From NCBI GenBank assembly GCA_016927175.1, contig JAFGNC010000591.1, positions 1 through 12,091 on the forward strand: a stretch of DNA of 12,091 bases. Direction: 5' to 3'. Both the position numbers and the translations under genes were made by a program. This DNA is from Gammaproteobacteria bacterium. GTDB lineage: Bacteria; Pseudomonadota; Gammaproteobacteria; Steroidobacterales; Rariloculaceae. Below are positions 5,854-12,007 of the stretch, in pieces; the stretch's first letter is position 1; the number at the start of each line of letters is the position of its first letter. The notes below the pieces were generated by a model, which saw only the letters and a list, made by a program, of their open reading frames with translations, made no database searches and had not been told where the DNA came from.

Positions 5854-7912
5854 CGCCCGCCTCCTGCTGCGCTGCGGGCCGAGCGTCCGGAGCGGCCTGC
5901 CGCCCCTGTTGTTCCTGCTGCTGCGCCGGCGGCTGCTGCGGTTGCTGTGCCGGCTGCTGCGGTTGCTGTGCCGGCGGCTGCGATTGCTGTGCCGGCGGCT
6001 GCGGTTGCTGGGCCGGCGGCTGCGTTCGCTGCTGCCCCTGCCGGGGCGTCTGCGACGCCGCCGCCTCTTCCGGCAGCGCGAACACGTACAGCGTTCCTCC
6101 CGCTGCCGTGTGCTCGGGCAGATCCTGCATCGCGCCGACGAAGCCGAGCGCGCCGAAGGGCACGTCCGTATCGAGATCGCCCGACACGACCGCGCCGGAC
6201 CAGCCGCCCACGCCGGACATGATGGCGACATACTGACGCCCGTCCGGTCCCTGATAAGTGACCGGCTGGCCGATGATTCCGGAGTCGACCCGGAACTGCC
6301 ACAGGACATCGCCGCTGCGCGCGTCGACCGCCTTGAACCAGCGGTCCATCGTGCCGTAGAACGCCACGTCGCCGGCGGTCGCCACGGTGCCGCTCCAGAC
6401 GGGGAAGTTCTCGCGAATGACCCAGGCCTTGCGGCGCTCGACCGGATCCCACGCCATGAACTCACCGCGGTAGCCGCCGGGGCCCGCGTACATCTGCACC
6501 TCGGCGCCGACGAAAGGCGTGCCGGCGATGTAGCTCGTCTCGACGACGCGCATGTCCATGCACAGATGCTGATGCGGCACGTACATCAGGCCGGTGCGCG
6601 GCGAATATGCGGACGGCTGCCAGTCCTTCGCCCCGGGCGCGGCGGGGCAGATCTCGCGCGTGATCTCGCCTTCGCGCGGCACCTTGTCGCGATTCTCGAT
6701 CGGCCTGCCGGTCTCGAGATCGACGCCGTTCGTGACGGTGATGTACTCGTACGGATCCGCGGACAGGACTTCGCCGGTCTCGCGATCGAGCACATACATG
6801 TAGCCGTTTCGCTCCGGACGCACGAGAACCTGGCGCTCCTCGCCGTCGATCTCGAGATCGAGCAGCAGGACCTCGTTGATGCCGTCGTAATCGAACAGGT
6901 CGTGCGGCCCCCACTGATACGCCCATCTGGCCATACCGTCGTCGGGATCGCGCGCGAAGATGCTCGCGGTCCACTTGTTGTCGCCGAGCCGCTGGTTGTG
7001 ATTCCACGGGCCCGGGTTCGCGGTGCCGTGATAGATCAGGTCGAGCTCGGGGTCGTAGGAAATCCAGCCCCACACGGTGCCGCCGCCGATCTGCCACCTG
7101 CCGGGCGGCCAGGTCGTGACGCCGAGATCGGGCTCCGCATCGGCAGGATAGAACGGCTCGAAGTCCTCGCCGATCCGTACGTCCTCGTCGGGACCGGTCG
7201 AGTACGCGCGCCAGGCGATCTCGCCCGTCTCCGCGTCGAGCGCGGTCAGCCAGCCGCGCACACCCATCTCGCCGCCGCTGTTGCCGACGAGGACTTTGCC
7301 CTTCACGACGAGCGGCGCCATCGTCATCGTCTCGCCGACGCTGATGTCGCCGAGCTTCGACTTCCAGACCTCCTCGCCGGTCTCGGCATCGACGGCCACG
7401 GTATGGTTGTCGAGCGTGTTGTAGATGATCTTGCCGTCGTAGTACGCGGCGCCTCTGTTCACGACGTCGCAGCAGGCGACGCCCTGCGCGGCGCGCTCCG
7501 GGCCCGGTTCGTACGACCAGCGCAGCGATCCGTCCGTGACGTCGAGCGCGTACAGGATGTTCGGGAACGAGGAGACCACGTACAGCGTCTCCCCGACGAT
7601 CAGCGGCGCGGCCTCCTGTCCGCCGGTCGTGCCGACCGAGAAGGTCCATGCCACCTGCAGAGCGTCGACGTTCTCCGTATTGATCCGGTCGAGCCCGCTG
7701 TAGCGCGTCGATGCGTAGTTCTTGGCCGGCATGACCCATTGCGAGTCGTCCTGCGACAGCTCGATCAGCTCTTCGGCGGAAAATGCCTGCGAGCCGGAGA
7801 GCAGCAGCGCGCTCCCGGTCAGAAGCACCGTGCACGTTCCGGAGAGCGCGCGCCGGGAATGAATTGCGACGCTGCCCCGCCGCGGGAGCTCGTTTCGATA
7901 GGGATCGAACAC
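5843..7912 (-). CDS. xoxF: Lanthanide-type PQQ-dependent alcohol dehydrogenase with Pro/Gln-rich tail
   Basis: This 689-residue periplasmic enzyme oxidises methanol or another small alcohol with PQQ. The signal peptide ends at about residue 45 (AFS/AEE). The eight-bladed propeller follows to about 615. Visible sites are the adjacent cysteines 147-148 that stack on PQQ, Glu215, the TVWGW tryptophan (Trp281), Asn299 in NPGPWN, and DYD with catalytic Asp341 and Asp343. The second Asp marks lanthanide rather than calcium enzymes. KDWQPSAYSP and VWSGT also match XoxF-like proteins. After Cys451 the sequence is Met-Asp-Met, unlike the Met-Asp-Trp/Tyr I recall in many relatives, so substrate preference is open. 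Residues 621-689 are a Pro/Gln-rich extension beyond the usual length of about 600. This is the first gene of the operon that continues through the oxidase. GTG 7912 is chosen over ATG 7927. Confidence 0.92.
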   Translation of the reverse strand: MFDPYRNELPRRGSVAIHSRRALSGTCTVLLTGSALLLSGSQAFSAEELIELSQDDSQWVMPAKNYASTRYSGLDRINTENVDALQVAWTFSVGTTGGQEAAPLIVGETLYVVSSFPNILYALDVTDGSLRWSYEPGPERAAQGVACCDVVNRGAAYYDGKIIYNTLDNHTVAVDAETGEEVWKSKLGDISVGETMTMAPLVVKGKVLVGNSGGEMGVRGWLTALDAETGEIAWRAYSTGPDEDVRIGEDFEPFYPADAEPDLGVTTWPPGRWQIGGGTVWGWISYDPELDLIYHGTANPGPWNHNQRLGDNKWTASIFARDPDDGMARWAYQWGPHDLFDYDGINEVLLLDLEIDGEERQVLVRPERNGYMYVLDRETGEVLSADPYEYITVTNGVDLETGRPIENRDKVPREGEITREICPAAPGAKDWQPSAYSPRTGLMYVPHQHLCMDMRVVETSYIAGTPFVGAEVQMYAGPGGYRGEFMAWDPVERRKAWVIRENFPVWSGTVATAGDVAFYGTMDRWFKAVDARSGDVLWQFRVDSGIIGQPVTYQGPDGRQYVAIMSGVGGWSGAVVSGDLDTDVPFGALGFVGAMQDLPEHTAAGGTLYVFALPEEAAASQTPRQGQQRTQPPAQQPQPPAQQSQPPAQQPQQPAQQPQQPPAQQQEQQGRQAAPDARPAAQQEAGDGA
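5938..6021. repeat. Four tandem 21-bp units in the dehydrogenase tail
   Basis: Four near-identical units start at 5938, 5959, 5980 and 6001 and differ at one to three bases each. Each begins GCGGTTGCTG or GCGATTGCTG and ends CCGGCGGCT or CCGGCTGCT. On the coding (minus) strand they give a seven-residue unit close to PPAQQPQ. Because 21 is a multiple of three, gain or loss of a unit keeps the reading frame. Looser copies extend on both sides. Confidence 0.9.
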
Positions 7913-8042
7913 GTTGTCCTCCTCCATTGGCTCGTCGCCGGCGAGCCCGAGGACGAGCAAGTTGCATGCCACGCGCCGCGCGCAGCCCGGCAGGAAATTT
8001 GCAGGCTCCGAGGACCGTGGTCCCAGCCGGACGAGGAGCTCA
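7913..8042. promoter_or_regulatory. Divergent intergenic region between the two operons
   Basis: These 130 bases separate the dehydrogenase/oxidase operon (leftward) from the cytochrome c/HbpS-like/antiporter operon (rightward), so promoters for both should lie here. I see no convincing -35/-10 pair on either strand. Two small inverted repeats are present: GGCTCG and CGAGCC (7929-7947, seven-base spacer) and GGACCGTGGTCC (8012-8023). Either could bind a regulator, but both are short for DNA this GC-rich. Confidence 0.5.
7918..7925 (-). promoter_or_regulatory. Ribosome binding site that favours the GTG start of the dehydrogenase
   Basis: On the minus strand GGAGGAGG lies five bases before GTG 7912. 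The same bases would be codons 2-3 (Glu-Glu) of a start at ATG 7927, which has no Shine-Dalgarno sequence of its own. The spacing argues that GTG is the real start and the upstream ATG is incidental. Confidence 0.7.
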
Positions 8043-8384
8043 ATGAGAACCGGGAACGGATCCGCTCGAGTGCGCGTGATCGGTGCGGCGTTCGCGGCGC
8101 TTGCGGCCGCAAGCGTCGGCGCCAGCGACCCGGAGCGCGGGCAACGGAAGTCGGTCGCATGCGTCGCCTGCCACGGGCCCGTCGGTATCTCGCCGAACCC
8201 CACGTTTCCGCACATCGCGGGGCAGCACGCGACATACCTGCAGATGCAGCTCGACAACTTCCGATCCGGCGAGCGCTATCACCCGTTGATGACGCCGATC
8301 GCGCAGACGCTGACGGATCAGGACATTGCCGATCTCGCGATGTACTACAGCAGCATCGGGCCGCTCGCGGAGGCGCAGCGGTGA
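8043..8384 (+). CDS. Small periplasmic class I cytochrome c (c553/c4-like)
   Basis: This encodes 113 residues with a signal peptide cleaved near residue 27 (SVGA/SDP). The mature protein is about 86 residues with one haem: CVACH (cysteines 40 and 43, His44) followed by GPVG. It has the FPHIAGQHATYLQMQL segment and Met83 as the likely axial ligand, then LTDQDIADLAMYYSS. That layout matches the single-domain c553 and half-c4 families. It is a soluble electron carrier, plausibly for the divergently encoded dehydrogenase or the caa3 oxidase, though position is the only evidence. ATG 8043 is chosen because AGGAG sits four bases upstream and a signal peptide follows directly. Its last four bases (GTGA) overlap the next gene. 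Confidence 0.92.
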   Translation: MRTGNGSARVRVIGAAFAALAAASVGASDPERGQRKSVACVACHGPVGISPNPTFPHIAGQHATYLQMQLDNFRSGERYHPLMTPIAQTLTDQDIADLAMYYSSIGPLAEAQR

Positions 8385-9445
8385 GCTTCGGGCATTGGAA
8401 GATTGCGGAGCGGGTTCAATTTCTGGGCCGCTCGTCGAAGCGCGATTTGCGGAGACTGCTCGCTGCGGCAGTACCGGTCGTCTCGATCACCGTGCCGGGC
8501 GGCGCGGGCGCCCAGCCGCCGCAACCGCCGCCGCAGCAGCAACCGCCGCAGCAACAACAACCGCGGCCGCAACAACAACCGCCGCAGGAACAACAACCGC
8601 CGCAGCAACAACAACCGCCACCGCAGCAACAACCGCCACCGCAACAACCGCCGCAGCAGCAACCTTCCCGGAACGCGCAGCAGCCGCAGCCGTCCGCCGG
8701 CGAGACGGGCGGCTGCGGGGCTCTGCCGGGTCATGACGAGCTGGCGAGCGCGCTGCGTGACGCGATCGCTCCGGGAGACCCGAGCGTCAACGGCGGACTC
8801 GGTAATCACGCGTGGGCCGTTACCGTCGACCGCAGCGGCACGATCTGCGCGATCGCCCGGTCCGGGCCCGACCCCGGCGCGCAATGGCCGGGAAGCCGCG
8901 CGATCGCCGCCGGAAAGGCATTCACGGCCAACGCTTACAGCCTGCCGGGCTTCGCGATGTCGACGGCGAACCTGTATTGGCCGGCGCAGCCGGGCAACAG
9001 CCTGTTCGGCATGGCGGCGGCAAACCCGATGAACCCGCTGGCCCTCCACAGCGGCGACGCGAGCGCGTGGGGTACGCCGGGTGACGGGCTCGTCGGCCGG
9101 CGCATCGGCGGCACGATCGTGTTCGGCGGCGGGCTCGCGCTTTATTCCGCCGAGGGCGCGCTGCTCGGCGGGCTGGGCATCAGCGGCGACGAGTCCTGCA
9201 CCGATCACATCGTGGCCTGGAAGGTGCGCCATCGGCTGAATCTCGACAACGTGCCGAAAGGCGTCGCGCCGGACGGCAGCGACAACGTCGTGCACGACGT
9301 CACCACCGACCCGGCGAGCGGCCAGGACAGGAGCCCGAGCGGCTACGGCCACCCGACGTGCAGCGCCGCGGCGCGCCGCATCGCGCAGCAGCTGCCTCAG
9401 GAGGCTCCGACGGGCCCTGAAGCGCCCGCGAATACCGGTCGTTGA
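8381..9445 (+). CDS. Secreted GlcG/HbpS-like protein with N-terminal Pro/Gln tract
   Basis: This encodes 354 residues from GTG 8381, which has GGAGG seven bases upstream and overlaps the preceding stop codon. A signal peptide ends near residue 44 (AGA/Q). Residues 45-104 are almost entirely proline and glutamine. From about 110 to 290 is a domain resembling the haem-binding GlcG/HbpS family: RAIAAGKAFTANAYS, a glycine-rich core, and GGLGISGDESCTDHIVAWKVR near 263-283. Four cysteines (112, 156, 273 and 327) would allow disulfides in the periplasm. A polar tail continues to the end and includes HPTC (324-327). HbpS-type proteins are known to bind haem or act as extracellular sensors, and others of the family occur in oxidase or dehydrogenase clusters without a known reaction. 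The job here is unknown. It may bind haem or cobalamin-like ligands, or stabilise periplasmic partners. Confidence 0.85.
   Translation: MSFGHWKIAERVQFLGRSSKRDLRRLLAAAVPVVSITVPGGAGAQPPQPPPQQQPPQQQQPRPQQQPPQEQQPPQQQQPPPQQQPPPQQPPQQQPSRNAQQPQPSAGETGGCGALPGHDELASALRDAIAPGDPSVNGGLGNHAWAVTVDRSGTICAIARSGPDPGAQWPGSRAIAAGKAFTANAYSLPGFAMSTANLYWPAQPGNSLFGMAAANPMNPLALHSGDASAWGTPGDGLVGRRIGGTIVFGGGLALYSAEGALLGGLGISGDESCTDHIVAWKVRHRLNLDNVPKGVAPDGSDNVVHDVTTDPASGQDRSPSGYGHPTCSAAARRIAQQLPQEAPTGPEAPANTGR
8513..8692 (+). repeat. Pro/Gln-coding low-complexity tract
   Basis: About 60 codons alternate runs of CCG/CCA (Pro) and CAG/CAA (Gln) in imperfect units such as PPQQQQ. It lies between the signal peptide and the folded domain of the HbpS-like protein. 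Units are multiples of three, so the length can vary without frameshift. In sequence character it is the reverse-strand counterpart of the tract at the end of the dehydrogenase gene. Confidence 0.9.
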
Positions 9446-10662
9446 TGCAGATCCCGATTGCCCTGACGGTCGTCGCCGCGACCGTTCTGGTCGTCGGTCT
9501 CTTCTCGCAGGCGCTGAAGAGGACGCCATTGCAGGAGCCGCTGCTCGGCGTCGCCGTCGGCATCGCGGTGGGCCCTCACGGCATCGGCTGGCTCGACGTC
9601 TCGGCCTGGGGGAACCCGCACGAGCTGCTCGAGCAGACCGCGCACGTGACGCTCGCGATCGGGCTGATGGCGGTCGCGCTGCGGATCTCCTCTGACGATC
9701 TGCGCCGCTACGCGAGGCCGGCCGCGTGGCTGCTGACGCTCGGCATGCTCGGCATGTGGCTCACGTCGTCGCTGGCCGCCGGTTGGCTGCTGGACCTGCC
9801 GCCCTCGGGCGCGCTGCTGCTCGGTGCGGTGCTGACACCGACCGATCCCGTCGTCGCGAGCACGATAGTGACCGGGAAATTCGCGCATCAGCACCTGCCG
9901 CGCAGAATCCGCAGCTTCCTGTCGCTCGAATCCGGCGCGAACGACGGGCTGGCCTATCTGTTCGTCCTGCTGCCGATCCTGCTGATCGGCGGGGTCGATT
10001 CGCCGCCGCGGGACTGGCTCGTTCAGGCGCTGTTGCGCGGCGTCGTCGTCGCGGCGCTGCTCGGCGCCGCGATCGGCTTCGGCGCCGGCAAGATCCTGCA
10101 CCGCGCCCACAAAGGCGGGCTGATCGAGAGCTACTCGTTCCTGACCTTTACGACGACGCTGTCGCTCTTCACGCTGGGCGCGGCCAGTCTGCTCCGCGCG
10201 GACGCGCTGATCTCGGTATTCGTCGCGGGGCTGACCTTCAACCTGTCGACCGACACCGGAGAACGCCACGAGGAGGAGCGAATCCAGGAGTCGATGAGCA
10301 AGCTTTTCACGCTGCCGATGTTCGTGCTGTTCGGCCTGGCCGCACCGCTCGACGACTGGGCGAGGCTCGGCGCTCCGCTCGCGGCGCTCGCCGCGGCGGT
10401 GCTGCTGCTGCGCCGCCTGCCCGTCGTCGGCCTGCTCTACCCGGCCCTGCGCCGCGACTATGCCGGCAGCGACATCGCGTTCATCGGTTGGTTCGGTCCC
10501 CTCGGGATCGCCGCCGTCTACTACTCGACCTACGCGGTGAACGAGACGGGACAGACTTCGCTCTGGACCGCCGCGAGCGCCGTCATCGCCGCGTCGATCC
10601 TGGCGCATGGGGTCACGGCCGCCCCGCTGACGCGGCTGTACTCGCGCCGCAATCGCGCGTGA
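9445..10662 (+). CDS. CPA1-family Na+/H+ antiporter
   Basis: This 405-residue inner-membrane protein is hydrophobic throughout, with about 11-12 membrane helices. The core motifs are TPTDPVVAS (131-139, with Thr133-Asp134) and LESGANDGLA (161-170, with Asn166-Asp167). The Asn-Asp pair is typical of the electroneutral CPA1/NhaP group, in contrast to the Asp-Asp of electrogenic exchangers. An acidic stretch at about 273-283 lies between helices. There is no C-terminal TrkA or cyclic-nucleotide domain. ATG 9445 shares its A with the preceding TGA (TGATG). There is no clear Shine-Dalgarno sequence, so coupling to the HbpS-like gene is likely. The TTG at 9442 is a less likely start. It would exchange Na+ or K+ for protons. 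The link to alcohol oxidation is only its operon position. Confidence 0.9.
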   Translation: MQIPIALTVVAATVLVVGLFSQALKRTPLQEPLLGVAVGIAVGPHGIGWLDVSAWGNPHELLEQTAHVTLAIGLMAVALRISSDDLRRYARPAAWLLTLGMLGMWLTSSLAAGWLLDLPPSGALLLGAVLTPTDPVVASTIVTGKFAHQHLPRRIRSFLSLESGANDGLAYLFVLLPILLIGGVDSPPRDWLVQALLRGVVVAALLGAAIGFGAGKILHRAHKGGLIESYSFLTFTTTLSLFTLGAASLLRADALISVFVAGLTFNLSTDTGERHEEERIQESMSKLFTLPMFVLFGLAAPLDDWARLGAPLAALAAAVLLLRRLPVVGLLYPALRRDYAGSDIAFIGWFGPLGIAAVYYSTYAVNETGQTSLWTAASAVIAASILAHGVTAAPLTRLYSRRNRA

Positions 10663-10706
10663 CGCGCCGGGTGCCGCCGCGGCCGGAGGGCTCCGACGCC
10701 ACCGTT

Positions 10707-11786
10707 TCAGTGCCCCTGCGCGCCCGACCGGGTCTCCGCGCCGCCCGGCACCCGCAACGGCTCGCGGCGCGCTCCGCCGCGCGGCACGACGACGGTGAAG
10801 CAGGAGCCTTCACCGGGCCTCGAGGACGCTTCGACCCGGCAGCCGAGCGCGTCGGCCAGCCGTCGCGCGAACGCGAGGCCGAGACCGGAGCCGCCGCCGG
10901 GCGGCGGCAGCGCCGCGCCGTCGGGCGCGTCGAACAGCGTCTGCAGGCGCTCGCTGTCGATGCCGACGCCGGTGTCGACGATATCGATCCGCACCGACGA
11001 CGGGCCCGGCACGCTCTGCACGCGTACGTAACCGGACGGCGTATACCGCACCGCATTGGCCATCAGATTCTGCAGCAGCTCGCGCAGCAGAACCGGATCC
11101 GTGCGGACGTGGTCCCGGGTATCCTCGATCCGCAGCTCGAGCCCCTTGTTCCGGGCGATCGGCTCCAGCTCGCGGCCGAGCGCCAGCAGGATGTCCCCGA
11201 CCGCGCAGTTCTGCTCCGCCGAGGCGATCGGCCCGCCGTCGCCGAGGCGGACGACCGTGTCCAGCAGGGATTTGACCGAGCCGACGATCTCGCTGATCGT
11301 CCGAGCCGCCCGTGGCGCTCTATCCGCCATGGAATCACAAATGAATTGAATAGATTGAAGCGACTGTCTCACGTCGTGGTTGAAGAGTGAGAACAGGTCG
11401 AGCTGCTGCCGCAGCGTTGCGATTTCCTCGCCGGACGGCGCGCCGCGGTTGCCCTCCGACGCGTGCACGGCGGCGACGAAGCGGTCCGGCTCGTCCGGCG
11501 CGCTCTGCCAGCAGAGACGCGCCGGGAACCGGCTGCCGTCGCGGTGCCGCGCCGTAGTCGCTGCCCGGCGGACGTCGGCGTCGGGCGCCGTTCGCGGTGC
11601 AGAGCTCTCGAGCGGCGGGAACTCCGGGAGGAGCGCGGCGACTGCGCGCCCGCGCAGCTCCTCGCGGCGATATCCGAAGACGGCTTCGGCGGCACGATTG
11701 GCATGGACGATGGCGCCGTCTCGCCCGATGACGAGTATCGGTTCCGGAGCCCAGTCGATCGACGGCAAGGTGTGACTCGTTGACAT
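10707..11786 (-). CDS. Cytoplasmic PAS-domain sensor histidine kinase
   Basis: This encodes 359 residues with no membrane segment or signal peptide. A PAS domain (about 10-110) carries WAPEPILVIGRDGAIVHANRAAEAVFGYRREELRG. A short coiled coil (118-132) leads to the dimerisation helix with FNHDVRQSLQ, where His137 is the likely phosphate acceptor. The ATPase domain has the N box (LLQNLMANAVRYT, Asn240 and Asn244), the G1 box (DTGVGI, Asp271) and the G2 box (GGGSGLGLAFARRL, 297-310). It would sense a cytoplasmic or redox signal and phosphorylate a receiver, which is not encoded next to it. The H-box region uses AT-rich, otherwise uncommon codons. It ends 44 bases from the converging antiporter. 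The ribosome site before ATG 11786 is weak. Confidence 0.93.
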   Translation of the reverse strand: MSTSHTLPSIDWAPEPILVIGRDGAIVHANRAAEAVFGYRREELRGRAVAALLPEFPPLESSAPRTAPDADVRRAATTARHRDGSRFPARLCWQSAPDEPDRFVAAVHASEGNRGAPSGEEIATLRQQLDLFSLFNHDVRQSLQSIQFICDSMADRAPRAARTISEIVGSVKSLLDTVVRLGDGGPIASAEQNCAVGDILLALGRELEPIARNKGLELRIEDTRDHVRTDPVLLRELLQNLMANAVRYTPSGYVRVQSVPGPSSVRIDIVDTGVGIDSERLQTLFDAPDGAALPPPGGGSGLGLAFARRLADALGCRVEASSRPGEGSCFTVVVPRGGARREPLRVPGGAETRSGAQGH

Positions 11787-11841
11787 CGACTTCTACTCCG
11801 CGTTTTTGCCCACAACGGATGGTGGCCGAGAAAAGTAGAGG

Positions 11842-11909
11842 CGCTAACAAATCTTAGCGGGGTTTTCGCCGCCTGGGAAGGCGGCGAAGATCGCTGGCGC
11901 GCCTTCGCC
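11842..11909. other. Cluster of inverted repeats that can pair in two ways
   Basis: Three inverted repeats lie upstream of the kinase gene. CGCTAA and TTAGCG (11842-11859) flank six bases and are followed by GGGTTTT. TTCGCCGCC and GGCGGCGAA (11865-11888) form a perfect nine-pair stem with a six-base loop. GGCGAAG (11883-11889) can instead pair with CTTCGCC (11903-11909), which would break the previous stem. No standard T-run terminator follows the main stem. The role may be an operator, an attenuator in a leader, or a transcript end. Confidence 0.6.
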
Positions 11910-11994
11910 GATCGCGACGATGGCGTCGGCAATGACCACCAGCGAAGTTGCCCGGCGCTGCCGCAATACGTCTGGTAATTCGCCCTCCGCGCCT

Positions 11995-12000
11995 TACAAT
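11995..12000 (+). promoter_or_regulatory. Possible -10 element seven bases before the last gene
   Basis: TACAAT differs from the sigma-70 -10 consensus at one base. It ends seven bases before ATG 12008, so transcription would begin at or next to the start codon. No Shine-Dalgarno sequence lies between them. No good -35 element is seen at normal spacing. Confidence 0.4.
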
Positions 12001-12007
12001 CACGCGC

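Noticed and set aside
5938..6021. Tandem 21-bp units considered as a CRISPR-like array
   Set aside because: There are no distinct spacers. The units are contiguous, coding and in frame.
7928..8257. N-terminal extension of the dehydrogenase reading frame
   Set aside because: It runs antisense through the small cytochrome c gene, has no signal peptide at its start, and lacks family resemblance before the signal at GTG 7912.
5909..8380. Upstream extension of the HbpS-like frame on the + strand, opposite the dehydrogenase
   Set aside because: The frame is open only because of codon bias on the other strand. The true gene starts at GTG 8381 with a ribosome site and signal peptide.
10655..10667. 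Near-palindrome GCGCGT-G-ACGCGC at the antiporter stop codon, considered as a terminator
   Set aside because: The central gap of one base leaves no proper hairpin loop, there is no T run, and such matches are common in GC-rich DNA.
9726..11390. A 554-codon + strand frame across the antiporter and kinase
   Set aside because: It is an off-frame shadow of the antiporter continuing antisense to the kinase, with arginine-rich composition and no domain.
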